Assembly: GCA_945888995.1 (NCBI GenBank)
Contig: CAMDBA010000004.1
Span: 1-64,000 of the forward strand
DNA length: 64,000 nt
Source: a bacterium UBP8_UBA817
GTDB lineage: Bacteria; Margulisbacteria; Marinamargulisbacteria; CAMDBA01
Direction: 5' to 3'
The notes under the pieces were generated by a model, which searched no databases, had not been told where the DNA came from, and saw nothing but the letters and a program-made list of their open reading frames with translations. The translations under genes and the position numbers were made by a program. Positions 1 through 10,761 of this stretch are shown here, in pieces; position 1 is the first letter of the stretch, and each line of letters opens with the position of its first letter.

Positions 1-3000
1 CGGATCCGAACCCGGAGGTTCTTGAGCGGCCATGGTAAAGAAGCTTTTTAATTTGGCGGCTGCTTTTGGCTTTTTAAATTGATCGGCATTGATGTCCGGA
101 TTGGTGATCAGCTCTGACATTAACGTCTTACCCAGGGCAATTTTAGCCTCTCCCAGAGTACTTAAAATCGGCTTTTCCGTCGGAGGTTGGGGTTGGGCCC
201 ATTCTTTCGGCAGCTTTGCGGATTCAGTTGTGATTTTTGTCAGAATGGTGACGAGCGAGAGTAGTTCATGTCCCGGTTCTCCGGTTTGGCTCAGGAGTTC
301 TTCGAGCTCATCCGCTTCAAATAGGCCTCTATCGATCAGACGCGGTGCGATGACCCGGATTTTCTCCCCTATTTGATGGAGGGTTTGGGTAATGGGGTCC
401 CCTGTGCTTGCCTTTTTATATAATTCATCACAGGTGCTCTGCAGTTCCCGGATATGTTCGCTATCCTTTTCTTGGAATCGTGTTAAGAGGGTTTGTAATT
501 TATCGACAACGCCTGCGTCGGCTAAGCGGTCGAAGTTAGCTTGAGTTGGGAGTGGCGATTTAAGTTTTTTAAGTGACTTTAACAATTCTTGATTGGGAGG
601 CGGTAAGGTGGCCAGGTCACTAAAGTGGGTAAATTGTGAATTAATTGCGAGGAGAAACTCTCCTTGTTGGGCCGAGTCTAATTTGCTAAAGGTCTGGATG
701 AAGGTGTTCCGATCCTGCAATGTGATGGCGGTCGAGAATTGGGTGTAGGCTGGTAAAATAGCCCGGGCGATGGCTAATTCCTTGGCTTCAGCGGAATCAG
801 TCCCGAATGTGGCGATTCGATCCCGAATAGCAATGACTTCCTTGCATGATTGAAGTTCGGCAGTTGCCGTTTCGACGGCAGTTTGGGCGGCAGCCTGGGC
901 CTCTTGTAATTGCGCGAGGACTGCGGGATCCGGATGGCCGATAGGCGGATCGAGTTGTTCTGTGATTCTATCTAATACACCCTGGGCGCCTTGAAAGTCT
1001 GGTAGGTGATCGGCTAAATTTTGATTGGCTGTCCGCAATGCGACTTCGGCATTGGCCAATGCCTGGGTTAATTCTGAGAGCGGATGTGTATCGAACTGCG
1101 CTAGAACGATCATCAACTGCGCATACTTTTCGGGATTCCCGGCTTTGAGTTGGGTGCGCAATGTGGCGCTCTCAAGTATTTTTCTTAAAGGCGCGATGTG
1201 CGCTTGCTTTAATTGAGTTGGATCTAAAACCTTGGTTTCGGCGTGTTGCAGTTCGGTAAATAGGGTATCTAACTGCCGGTTTGCTTTTTGGCTGGTAACC
1301 AGATCCGAGAGGCGTTTTAAGTCGGCGGCTAGCGCTGGGGGACTTGCGGCAGTGCTTAGCGCGGTTAGCATGGCATCTTGGTAGCCTTCCATATCTCGTG
1401 CAGCGGTTAGGACCTGCCGAGTGAGAGCTTTTAGTGCCATGAGTGTTGGTTTTTGTTGGGTGAGTTTCGCTTTCTTGGTTTGATCGGGTGCTACGTCGAT
1501 TTGGGCGTTCAGTTCGGTTTCCAGATCGGGCAGCATGCCGACGAGGGTCGCGAGTGATTTTGCTTGTAACCTGCTTTGGAATGTCCCGACGACTTGAGAG
1601 GCGCTGGGCTGGATCATGCCAATGAGCATGTCTTTTAAGGTTTGTTCCATTGTCGGATCCAATCCGCGAGGATTGGATTTGAAATCGATGATGGCTTGCT
1701 TACGTGTTTCTAGTTCCGTTTTTCGAGCAGGCAGTGTTGTCGGATCTGCGATTTCACGGTCAAGTTCTACTTCCCAATCAGGTACCAATGCCAAGAATTT
1801 TCCTAATGGGGCCTGAATCATTTTGCTGAGTGTGGCTTTTAATTTGGTTTCCATTTCCGGAGAGGGGGCGAACGAAGGCGAGGCCGTAAAATTGGTTAAG
1901 GCTTGTTTCTGGGCCGTCAGGTCAGCTTTTGTTTTGCTGTCCGGTTCTGCAGCGATCAAGGTGTCGAATTTTGTTTCCAGATCGGGCAGCATGTCGACGA
2001 GGGTCGAGAGTGATTCTTTCTTAAGGGTTGCCAACGATTGATAAGCGGCCGCATTCATATTCCCATGAATCATGGCGGCTAAAGAATCCTTCATGCGCTG
2101 TAATGTTCCTCCGTCTGGATCATTGATTTGCGCTTCGATAGCGGTAAGTGCGGCCTTGTGCAGGGCGGCTGTGTCCGTTTTTGCGGGTTGGCCTGTTTTG
2201 GCCTGCAGCGACATGAGATGGATATGCTCGCTGAGCGGGGTATTGGGTTTTGTGTTAATCAGCGATTCCAGGAGCTTAATATTGTTTTCCAGTAAGAGGG
2301 CTTCTCGTGCGGAGGTGCGTGTCGGTGCAATGGTTTTGGATTGGGCGACATGGTCGACCATCTGATGGGTTTTTTGGAGGACAGCGGCCATAAATGCGGG
2401 GTCATTGATTAGATTTTGGATAGGGGTGTTATCCCTGTTTTCGTTTGCAAGTGTCAGAATGGTTTCGATAGTTTTGGCTGCTTCGGCAGGATTGTCCATT
2501 TGTGAAATAAGCGAGGTTAAGCCGGGGAGTGCGGCGTCCTGGCCCAAGAATTGGAGTTGTTGTGCTTGAGTTCCATGATCGATAATCAACGATGCCAGCG
2601 CGGCTGAATCCGGACCTGAATCCGGACCTGCATCGCGTAGGAGATGGGCAAGTGCCCGGATCTGGCTCATCTGGACTTTTTGAGCGGGGGACATGAGGTC
2701 TTGGATGTCCTTGGCATATTTGTCTAAGGCGGTTAGTTCGTCGGCAGTTAACGTATCCGTATCCTTATCGGTGATGTTTTTTAAGGTATCTGTCTGATCG
2801 GGAAGATTGATTTGGCCGACGATTGCGGTGAGCTGGTCTTTTATTGCTGTTTTGTCGCCAATACTCAGAGTCGGAGGGTTCCCATTTAACCGGACATTTC
2901 GACTGGTCTCATCGATAATCTCTTGGCTGTCTTGAGAGAGACGGGTGAAATCCCACGCCCCTAGCCGGAGATTGTCCGCTGTAGAGGTTTGTGGTTCCAA

Positions 3001-6000
3001 GCGGGATTTAAAGTCCAGGATAGCGGGAATCTGATTTGTAATATTGGTTAACCCCATGGAATCGGCCTGGAATTCGACGGCGGTAAGAAAGCTGCTGATT
3101 TGATCCAGATTTTCAGGCGGCATATGTCGTTTGATTTGCTCGCCGGCTGCATCAAGTAGAATCTTGACTAAGTCTGCTTGCTGAGGGGTTCCCGTGGCGA
3201 GGCCGATAATAATATTAGACGCTTTAATCGGGTTTAGCAGGACGATATCATTGAAGAGCTTGAGGGTCTGGGAGGGATTGGTGGGATAATGGGCCGCTAA
3301 TTTAGCCGCTTGGCCTTCGCCCATGGTATTGTCTAGAAATAGCTGCGCTGCGCCCAGGTCGGATGCTTTTTGAATATCTTGGATAATGTCTTGAATCAGG
3401 CTTCCGCCCATCGGTATATTACTCTGAATGCTTTTAGCGGTGATCGGCGGTGTGGTGGTACTGCGGTTGAGTCTCTGGACGTCGGCGGCGATTTGGCGCG
3501 AAAATTCTGCTCTGATGGCGGTGGACCCGGTTGTTTTTCGGTCGATGAGTAAAAGCAGGTCTGCCGTTAATTTCGGAGAGCCTTCCAGCCCTTTTGCAAT
3601 TGCGGCCGATAAACCTGGATTCTGCCTGAGAAGGCCGAGGACTTCATGAGGTTGCGCGCTGTGGATGCGTTGGATGAGGGCGTCCATGTGCTGATTCATC
3701 TGGGTTTGCGCCTGAATTGTAGACAGTGGGGCACTTGGAGCGCCATATACCTTGGGCTTTATGGCGGCTAATAATGTCTTGGTGCTTGGAATATGTTCTG
3801 CGAATGATTTTAAGTGGGTTTGGATCTCGGCCTTTTCGGGCGTGCTGTTAATGGCTTCCGCTAACGCCTCCATCAGAATGGCCTGCATAGGATCATCCGG
3901 TACTCTGTTGCTGAGATTTTCGATAAATCCGACTGCGCTTGGCGTACCGTTCGGGACCTTGAGTTTTTCGGCGACGGCGATGGCAATGGCGGGCAAGGCT
4001 TTTCGGAGCTCCTTTTCCGAATCCTGGGTTAGCTTTCCGTTGATATCCCGTGGGAGAGCCTCTATATTTTTTTTAATCGCCTCTAGCAGATTCGAAGTTC
4101 CCGGTGGCGGTAAGAGCGATGATAGCGGTCTTGTTGCTAACCGGTCCATTTTTTGGATAGAGGCGCTGATCGTGGTGACCTCTTCATTTAAATGGGTGAC
4201 AAAAGGTTTCAACATCTCTAAAGTGCCGGTTTTGTTGGCGAAAGCAAAGGCGATGGCCATCGCACCTAATTTACTTTTGAGTGCGGGATTACTTTGTTCA
4301 GTAGTGATTAATTCGTCGATTTCGGCTGATGTTCCGCTAAGCGTGGTCTCTTTGGCTTCGGCTTCGGCTTTTTCGGTTTCATAGGCGGCGATTGCTTTGG
4401 GGGTAAGTTTGGATTGGAGGGTGGTGTTCTTTGTGGCTTGTTTCAGAATGTCCGCCATAATCGCATGAGTTTGTTCTTTTGCGGCGTCCGATTCAGAATA
4501 CCCTTCGCTTAGGGTGGCTAGGAAATCGGATTCGACCATATCTTCGGGCCGGATGCTGGTGGCCAGATCCGCGAGGTTGATTGATTCCATCATTTTTTGG
4601 GCGTTTTTCTGATAGGTCGAGTCTTTGAAAGCCCGTTCGAAAGGACGTTCGAAGGCAAAGCTAGAGCTGTCTTTATAGCGTTGTTGAGCGGTTTTTGTAC
4701 CGGATGTGAGCGGTCCCATGCTGGCATTGGTAAGGGCGGATAAGAGCAAGGCTTTTTGTGGGCCCGTGGCTCGTTCGATCATTTTTTTAACAATCCCAGC
4801 GGCTGTTTCGGGGTCGATGGTGGCGAGCGCCTGGATGAGTCTCGGAATGTGGTCTTTGAGCTGGGCTCCGTCCAGTCTTTGCATTAAGACCAGCATCGTG
4901 TCCGCTGCCATCTCGGGTGAAACGGCTGTTGAGAGTTTAGCGATGCTAAAGGCGACGTCCAGATCTTTTTTCTCGAGTTGTGATTGAAAAGCCAGCGACC
5001 GCTGTGTGTGACCAAATCCTTTCGAGCGGGCTTCATTGTGGGTCAGCTGGTCCCCGATCAGACCCTGAATGTCTTCGAAAAACATGTGGGCCGCGACTTC
5101 GGAGGGCGTTTCTGTACCGGGGCTTTTTTGGAGTTGCTTTAGAATGTTGTTAGTGGTTTCGGCGCGGTCTTCGCGAGCGAGTCTCCAATTCATATCTGTA
5201 AAGCCGCGTCCGGTGGTGAGGCCGACTCTAGAGGGTTGTATTAAATTGCGGATCAGCTGTTTGATCGATTCTTTGTGATTACGCGTTAAATTGTCAACGA
5301 GGTCTCCGACGTCTTTCTGGACTTCCGCAACGCTTTTTTGGGCGGTGCTGATCGATTTGCTTTGTTCCGGGGTCAGTGTGCCGGCCTGAACGGATTGGGA
5401 GATCTTGGTAAGTTGGTCGGCCATCTTGGCTAGGGTGGTTTTTGCCGAGGTTAATGGGGCGTCTAGATCACCTAATCCGGATTCAGAATTGATGGTTTTC
5501 ATGAGCGTATCCAGCTCAGTTTTTGCGGTGGTTGATTCGGCCTGGGCTGCTTCACCTTGGCTGACCAGGTTGGACAGGACGGCGAGTTTTGCTGCATTGG
5601 CATGGTGGGTCATCTCGGTTAAGAACGGAATGGCTTCTTGAAGGCTGGATAGGACACTACTGATTTCTTTTAATTGTGCGGTTGCCTTAGAGATTTGTTG
5701 GACGGCGTCGTCGACTTGGGCATGGGGCGCGGCTAATAACGGTTTGGCCACGATTTTTTGTGTTTGAGAATTGGTAGCCGGAATGAATAAAGTGTCTTCT
5801 ACCGGGACACCTTTGGATCGGACGGCTTCCGAGATGGTTTTTTGTAAGGCGACGGGATCGGCCATATCGCTTTCACTGACCAAGACCATAATTGTCGGTG
5901 CTTTGGTTTGATCTAGCGCTGCATCGCGGTGGCCACTTGCTGCTAAAAAGAGAGGGATTTTGCTTTTTGTCACCTGCAGGGGAGATTGGCCGGAGACCTG

Positions 6001-9000
6001 ATCCGGGCTTTCGTCATAGGGGTCGGCTACTTCTGTTAAGACGCCCTTCGAATCCAAGCTAAATGTCTTGGTGACTTCTGAGAACAAGTCGGCTGAAGGT
6101 GCATTCGCTCCTGCGTTAAGTGTAAGTGCTGGGTTTGTAAGTGCTGCGATATGGGCTTTGTGGATTTCGGAGGCTTGTTTAGAGTCGGCGAGGATTCGAT
6201 CCGACTGAGCGGCCATTGCCGCTGTTTTTTTGTTCAGGGCCACTGTCGCGCTGGTAATCTCTGCAAGCGCATCCGATTGCAATTGGAGGAGGCTGCTGAT
6301 GATCGCTTTAAACTGGGTTTCCATTTGGGTTAAGGTTTCATAGGTGGCGCTTTGGGCTGTTGTAACTGTGGTTTTGAGGGCACTGATTTGCGTCTTGAGT
6401 GCGGCGGATAATTGCGGTGTCTTCTCGGCAGCGTCCAGACTTTTTTTGAGTGCATCAAGTTCTGTGCTGTTGAGGGAGGTGACCGCTTTTTGGCTGAGTG
6501 CTGTCGTGTTCGGGCTATGTGCAACCTTGTACAGGTCTTGCATCTGTTGTTTTTGGTTAAAGGAGTCTTCCATCTGCTTCATATGTTGGGCTACCCTGGC
6601 GTCACGACCTTTGTTATCCAAAGGATTGTTTTGCTTGATGTCATTGAGCTCGAGGGACCCTTTGATGGCGCCTAATGCCAATTTACTTAAAAATGGAATA
6701 TTCTTGCCAAAGGCTAGTTTTTTCGCCGCGTCGGAATGAATGGCTTTATCTATGCCTTTAGTGATGACGGTGTCGGCCATTTTATTTTCAAATGAGATTA
6801 ATGCCTGAGCGAGCATTTGGGCCCGGAGTCGGGCCATCATATTAATATCGCCGACGGCTTGGGCATTTGCAGAGATGATTTCTGCCGAGATTAACTGGTT
6901 TTCCCAGCTGCCCGTATTTTTATTTCCGACGCTTACCTTGCCGGTGTTGGTATTGTTTTCGATCTCACTGAGTGTTTGGGCGTCTTTGCTGATGCCTTCT
7001 TTTCGATATTCGTTGTCGGCATTGGCATCGATGACTTCCACGGCAATCACCGTGGCTAATAAATCCGTACTGATTTCCGAGAGGGCGACGGCCAGCTTGG
7101 CGACATCGAGTTTGAAGCTGCCTTGGTTTTCTATGCCCGTGGTTTTATCTGTCGGTTTGCTACCGGCACCTGTTTTTTTACTGGCTTTATCCACGGCGGC
7201 GGTTATGGCCATAATAACGATCTGGATGGCGGCGGTAATGGCTTCTTTGATCGCCGCTCTTAAGGCCTCTTGCCGCCGGTTAACGGATGTGACTTTATTA
7301 TGGAGCTGCTTTGATGCATAGTCCGTTATCTGTTTTTCAGCATTGGACGCGCTTCGGATCATCGACATAGCACTTCGATAGCTGCTATTCGTATCGATAT
7401 CAGAGAAGTATTCGATCGCTTTTTGTTCGGATTCCAAAAACGCCATTTGAATATCTTTGACCAGTTCCAGAATGCGGGTTTGGATTTCAATACGCCATTG
7501 GGTTTGGACGGCTCTGGAGTAATCCATGGTGACGGACCCATGTGCGGTGGCGATAATCGCGGATTCATCCAGACCTAGATTGCTGCCTTGCCCGGAGCCT
7601 CTGTTGGGATTAGTGCGGGTCTTGCTAGGGTCTACGGTTTCATTGTCTCCGGCGGTATCTAGGATGCTCGATCGGATATCCGTGGTGTAGCGATTCTGGC
7701 TGTGATTTATATAAAGGGAAAGTCTCATTGCCAATCTCGCCGCTGTGACCAGAAGCGGGGTTAATGTCCGTAATACTTTGGCAGCCGTCTGGGCTGCTTT
7801 TCCTGCACCTTTGCCGAGTGCCCCGGAAGCAGCCGATAAAAGCATCTGGATACCGGCTGTGACCATGCCGATCGCCCATTCGATGTTGGCTGCGGTAATG
7901 CGGTTGTGGACGTCAACACGGGTTTGGAATTCCGTCACCATATGTCCGAATGAGGCATTTTGAGCCTGATTATGAGTATCAATCATGGTCATCGCGTCAT
8001 TCAGCGCCACGCCTGAGCTGGAGATGCCGAAGGCGAGCTTAATGGCGGATTGCATGGCTTTCATCACCGAGGCCTGCAGCATAGTGATGACCATTCGCTG
8101 CATCTGAACGACCATCATTTGCTTCTGAAAACCGGCGATTTTTGCAAAATCGACTTCGGCATAATTTTCCCCGAATGCACCGTCACCCGAGTCTCGGATG
8201 ATTTTACTATCTGGGTCGGTCATCTGATACATAATGTTGCGTTCTTGCCAGTCGAGATAGGCTTGTGGATCTTTTCCCGGGTCCGGTTTGGGTCCCGGAT
8301 TATAGGCCTCATGCTCGCGTTTGAGCTGATCGGCGTCTTTATAGCTAGCTTTAGCGCCAGCATAAGGGCCCCATTTATTAGTAATAGAGGTCTGGATCAT
8401 GCCCAATCCCCCTTGAGCGACGCCCATGGCAGATGCGGCACCCGGCCCCATAAATGCACTTGCGAACGACAGCACCAGATTAACGGCGGCAAATATCATA
8501 TTTACCGTGTAGTCATAGATTCTTTTGTCTTTGGCGGTGTTCTGGTTATGGGCCTGGACTCGTGTCTGGAGTTCATTCTCGAGGTCAGAGAACAGACTCA
8601 TTTCAGTAGATAAAATACCTTCCAGCTGGTTTTGGTATTTTCCCATGCTGCCGGTTTTGCCGATACCGAAGGCCATGACAAGGGCGTTTTCTTTTGCTTC
8701 CTGAATGGATTTTGCGATGGCATATAACAGTCGGATCTTATTATGTTGAACCGCAATTCGTTTATTGGCTTGGGCTAAACGGGCACTGTCTTCCGCCTGC
8801 ATTTTGTCTCCGCCGGTAATAATCAGGCTACCCAGGTCTCTGAATTCGGCTTCGGCTCGATAGAGGGCGACTTCAGAATTAACGATATAGTATTCATTTT
8901 GTTCTTGGGAGGTAAGGGTTCCGTTCTTGCGCTTTTCCTCGAGTGTCCTCAGTCGGGTTTGTGCGGCTTCCAGTTTGATTTGGCTTTCAATTCCCTTTAC

Positions 9001-10662
9001 TGTTTCCGGGTTAAAGAATTCCTGGTCAAAACTTTTCTCCATGTCAGCCATAGCACTGTTTTTGTAGACGTCTCCCGCAGCGCTTCCGATCGAATAAGAG
9101 GCCACCATTAACCCAACCCCGAAGACCTGGAGACCTGGAACAGCACAGAGTAGGGCACCCACGATCACGCATGCAGCCGTTACCACCCAGGTAATGATTT
9201 GGCTGTTTTTCTTGATTTTTGCGGCTTCTTTGGCTTTTTCGAGGTCGATTTCAGCTTGTTTATGGGTGTTGAAGGCATGAACGTATTGCATGGCCGACAT
9301 ATGCAGCATTTCCAGAGCACTGGTTTGTTTGCTGAAGGTCGCTTCCATCGCACCAATACTATTCCCGATTACCGAATCTGTTTCCTGGCTTACCCGCGCG
9401 TTTTGCAGGGCAACGGCGGCCTGGCGCCGGGCATTCAGAACCGCCACGTTCGCATTTACCACGGTACGAACCAGATTCTGATAGAGGTTTAGCTTAGTTC
9501 TGAGTTTGAGCATGAAGTCCATGTCATAATCAACAAAGCTATCGGCGCCGCTATCTTTCCCGACTGTCTGACGAAAAATGGCTCCACTATCTTTGGTAAC
9601 GCCGGCGTTTCTGAATCGACCCAGATCCGTTTCAATCGTATTTTTTAAACTGGTGGCAGCGGCCGATCCTAAACCGATGGCATCCATATTCATAATCTGG
9701 GTGACGCGTTGATTAAAGGCACCCATTTGCTGGAAGTTTGTTTTTGCGGCCTCCGCGGCTCCGGCGGTGACCTTTTCCTTTAGGTTGGCTCTGTTGACAT
9801 CGTAGTCTCCGGTTTTTTCGTTGTCGTGTTCTTCTCCCGTGCTTCGCCATTTTTTATCGATATCGTTTAGGGCTTTGGTTATTTCCGCTGCGTTGGCCTT
9901 TTGCACCATCTCGAACATTTTGCTAATCATCTTCTGGACGCCTTCCAGCGTCTTTTTCTGAAGATTACTGACAGAGTCTGAGAGGTGTCTCTTGTTTTTT
10001 TCGTAGTCTTTCCGGCCTTCTTCCAGTTTTTGTTTTAAATCGTCATCCAGGTCAGCTTCCGACCATTCGCGCGCAGCCTTCGCGCGCGTTTGCAGGAGCG
10101 CGTTCGTGGTGGTGAAGAGTGTTAGTAGCCGATTGAGCTTTGACATCACCGCGTTGTAATAATCGGCGAGTTTATCGGCTTTAATGGTTTTGAGCTTTAC
10201 AGTGATAGTTTCCCCATTTTCGGTATAGGTATGGGGCGTTTCCACATACCAATCTTGGGGGGGGTTATCGATGAGGTTTTGAAGGTCATTTCCTGCGATA
10301 CTCATGCTGGACTGAACTTCTTTGGCGTTACTGCTGATATAAGGCGCGCTGGTAGTGCCGACGCCGGTCATCAGGAAATTTACTTCCTTAGAAAATGCCG
10401 TAGAGGTTTTACTTGCGCCTACAGGAGCCGGGCCGGAGTATAGGGTAGTTAGGGCGGTTTGGATCTGGCCTAATTCCGTGTCGGACAGTGTGCCTGGCGT
10501 GCTGTCCGGGGTCGTCACATTGACGATATCTCGGACGCTTTCCGGGATACTCGTATCTTCTTTATTTTTTAGATAGGGAAGGAGATCTTTCAGATCGGTC
10601 GGTGAATCGACACCATATCGCGCCAGAATACTTCGTAAATCGCTTCTATTGATTGTGCTCAA
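1..10662 (-). CDS. Giant helical protein with a hydrophobic N-terminal third, 3' end outside the window
   Basis: I do not recognise the family. Reading the minus strand from a TTG at 10662 gives an open frame that I followed to base 1, 3554 codons with no stop. The start is set by a GAGGAG ribosome site 8 nt upstream and an in-frame TAA directly before the TTG. Residues 1-480 are charged and helical. Residues about 490-1165 hold several hydrophobic or amphipathic stretches (near 494-526, 711-757, 850-895, 919-980, 1130-1165). A single ankyrin-like helix pair lies near 1550, and the rest is long Lys/Gln/Leu/Ala-rich helix with internal repeats. There is no signal peptide. The hydrophobic core set in coiled coil recalls type III translocators in general layout only. 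It is third in a minus-strand set after a glycosyltransferase and a 184-aa protein. A secreted effector or surface protein is inferred. Confidence 0.85.
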   Translation of the reverse strand, partial: MSTINRSDLRSILARYGVDSPTDLKDLLPYLKNKEDTSIPESVRDIVNVTTPDSTPGTLSDTELGQIQTALTTLYSGPAPVGASKTSTAFSKEVNFLMTGVGTTSAPYISSNAKEVQSSMSIAGNDLQNLIDNPPQDWYVETPHTYTENGETITVKLKTIKADKLADYYNAVMSKLNRLLTLFTTTNALLQTRAKAAREWSEADLDDDLKQKLEEGRKDYEKNKRHLSDSVSNLQKKTLEGVQKMISKMFEMVQKANAAEITKALNDIDKKWRSTGEEHDNEKTGDYDVNRANLKEKVTAGAAEAAKTNFQQMGAFNQRVTQIMNMDAIGLGSAAATSLKNTIETDLGRFRNAGVTKDSGAIFRQTVGKDSGADSFVDYDMDFMLKLRTKLNLYQNLVRTVVNANVAVLNARRQAAVALQNARVSQETDSVIGNSIGAMEATFSKQTSALEMLHMSAMQYVHAFNTHKQAEIDLEKAKEAAKIKKNSQIITWVVTAACVIVGALLCAVPGLQVFGVGLMVASYSIGSAAGDVYKNSAMADMEKSFDQEFFNPETVKGIESQIKLEAAQTRLRTLEEKRKNGTLTSQEQNEYYIVNSEVALYRAEAEFRDLGSLIITGGDKMQAEDSARLAQANKRIAVQHNKIRLLYAIAKSIQEAKENALVMAFGIGKTGSMGKYQNQLEGILSTEMSLFSDLENELQTRVQAHNQNTAKDKRIYDYTVNMIFAAVNLVLSFASAFMGPGAASAMGVAQGGLGMIQTSITNKWGPYAGAKASYKDADQLKREHEAYNPGPKPDPGKDPQAYLDWQERNIMYQMTDPDSKIIRDSGDGAFGENYAEVDFAKIAGFQKQMMVVQMQRMVITMLQASVMKAMQSAIKLAFGISSSGVALNDAMTMIDTHNQAQNASFGHMVTEFQTRVDVHNRITAANIEWAIGMVTAGIQMLLSAASGALGKGAGKAAQTAAKVLRTLTPLLVTAARLAMRLSLYINHSQNRYTTDIRSSILDTAGDNETVDPSKTRTNPNRGSGQGSNLGLDESAIIATAHGSVTMDYSRAVQTQWRIEIQTRILELVKDIQMAFLESEQKAIEYFSDIDTNSSYRSAMSMIRSASNAEKQITDYASKQLHNKVTSVNRRQEALRAAIKEAITAAIQIVIMAITAAVDKASKKTGAGSKPTDKTTGIENQGSFKLDVAKLAVALSEISTDLLATVIAVEVIDANADNEYRKEGISKDAQTLSEIENNTNTGKVSVGNKNTGSWENQLISAEIISANAQAVGDINMMARLRAQMLAQALISFENKMADTVITKGIDKAIHSDAAKKLAFGKNIPFLSKLALGAIKGSLELNDIKQNNPLDNKGRDARVAQHMKQMEDSFNQKQQMQDLYKVAHSPNTTALSQKAVTSLNSTELDALKKSLDAAEKTPQLSAALKTQISALKTTVTTAQSATYETLTQMETQFKAIISSLLQLQSDALAEITSATVALNKKTAAMAAQSDRILADSKQASEIHKAHIAALTNPALTLNAGANAPSADLFSEVTKTFSLDSKGVLTEVADPYDESPDQVSGQSPLQVTKSKIPLFLAASGHRDAALDQTKAPTIMVLVSESDMADPVALQKTISEAVRSKGVPVEDTLFIPATNSQTQKIVAKPLLAAPHAQVDDAVQQISKATAQLKEISSVLSSLQEAIPFLTEMTHHANAAKLAVLSNLVSQGEAAQAESTTAKTELDTLMKTINSESGLGDLDAPLTSAKTTLAKMADQLTKISQSVQAGTLTPEQSKSISTAQKSVAEVQKDVGDLVDNLTRNHKESIKQLIRNLIQPSRVGLTTGRGFTDMNWRLAREDRAETTNNILKQLQKSPGTETPSEVAAHMFFEDIQGLIGDQLTHNEARSKGFGHTQRSLAFQSQLEKKDLDVAFSIAKLSTAVSPEMAADTMLVLMQRLDGAQLKDHIPRLIQALATIDPETAAGIVKKMIERATGPQKALLLSALTNASMGPLTSGTKTAQQRYKDSSSFAFERPFERAFKDSTYQKNAQKMMESINLADLATSIRPEDMVESDFLATLSEGYSESDAAKEQTHAIMADILKQATKNTTLQSKLTPKAIAAYETEKAEAEAKETTLSGTSAEIDELITTEQSNPALKSKLGAMAIAFAFANKTGTLEMLKPFVTHLNEEVTTISASIQKMDRLATRPLSSLLPPPGTSNLLEAIKKNIEALPRDINGKLTQDSEKELRKALPAIAIAVAEKLKVPNGTPSAVGFIENLSNRVPDDPMQAILMEALAEAINSTPEKAEIQTHLKSFAEHIPSTKTLLAAIKPKVYGAPSAPLSTIQAQTQMNQHMDALIQRIHSAQPHEVLGLLRQNPGLSAAIAKGLEGSPKLTADLLLLIDRKTTGSTAIRAEFSRQIAADVQRLNRSTTTPPITAKSIQSNIPMGGSLIQDIIQDIQKASDLGAAQLFLDNTMGEGQAAKLAAHYPTNPSQTLKLFNDIVLLNPIKASNIIIGLATGTPQQADLVKILLDAAGEQIKRHMPPENLDQISSFLTAVEFQADSMGLTNITNQIPAILDFKSRLEPQTSTADNLRLGAWDFTRLSQDSQEIIDETSRNVRLNGNPPTLSIGDKTAIKDQLTAIVGQINLPDQTDTLKNITDKDTDTLTADELTALDKYAKDIQDLMSPAQKVQMSQIRALAHLLRDAGPDSGPDSAALASLIIDHGTQAQQLQFLGQDAALPGLTSLISQMDNPAEAAKTIETILTLANENRDNTPIQNLINDPAFMAAVLQKTHQMVDHVAQSKTIAPTRTSAREALLLENNIKLLESLINTKPNTPLSEHIHLMSLQAKTGQPAKTDTAALHKAALTAIEAQINDPDGGTLQRMKDSLAAMIHGNMNAAAYQSLATLKKESLSTLVDMLPDLETKFDTLIAAEPDSKTKADLTAQKQALTNFTASPSFAPSPEMETKLKATLSKMIQAPLGKFLALVPDWEVELDREIADPTTLPARKTELETRKQAIIDFKSNPRGLDPTMEQTLKDMLIGMIQPSASQVVGTFQSRLQAKSLATLVGMLPDLETELNAQIDVAPDQTKKAKLTQQKPTLMALKALTRQVLTAARDMEGYQDAMLTALSTAASPPALAADLKRLSDLVTSQKANRQLDTLFTELQHAETKVLDPTQLKQAHIAPLRKILESATLRTQLKAGNPEKYAQLMIVLAQFDTHPLSELTQALANAEVALRTANQNLADHLPDFQGAQGVLDRITEQLDPPIGHPDPAVLAQLQEAQAAAQTAVETATAELQSCKEVIAIRDRIATFGTDSAEAKELAIARAILPAYTQFSTAITLQDRNTFIQTFSKLDSAQQGEFLLAINSQFTHFSDLATLPPPNQELLKSLKKLKSPLPTQANFDRLADAGVVDKLQTLLTRFQEKDSEHIRELQSTCDELYKKASTGDPITQTLHQIGEKIRVIAPRLIDRGLFEADELEELLSQTGEPGHELLSLVTILTKITTESAKLPKEWAQPQPPTEKPILSTLGEAKIALGKTLMSELITNPDINADQFKKPKAAAKLKSFFTMAAQEPPGSDP
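1500..2025 (-). repeat. Three internal ~70-80 codon repeats in the giant minus-strand gene
   Basis: Three successive modules of the giant protein begin near residues 2881, 2953 and 3033. Each carries a core of the form L-x-x-L-V-x-M-L-P-D-L-E-T followed by a charged helix ending in T-x-Q-K-x-x-L. The first and third copies are nearly identical in DNA over about 45 bases (around 1972-2020 and 1518-1568), while the middle copy is diverged. This suggests duplication with later homogenisation of the outer copies. Confidence 0.7.
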
Positions 10663-10761
10663 TTAATCGGCTCCTCGTAACGGTTTTTGACAGTGCCCAG
10701 CAGGTAATAAGAGATGCTACTCAGATCGATCGGATCTGCAAAAAGAATGTATGAAGTTTTT

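Noticed and set aside
89-10576. Many plus-strand open frames of 60-210 codons opposite the giant minus-strand gene
   Set aside because: They are low-complexity Ser/Ala/Val-rich shadows of the continuous minus-strand frame and lack ribosome sites and motifs.
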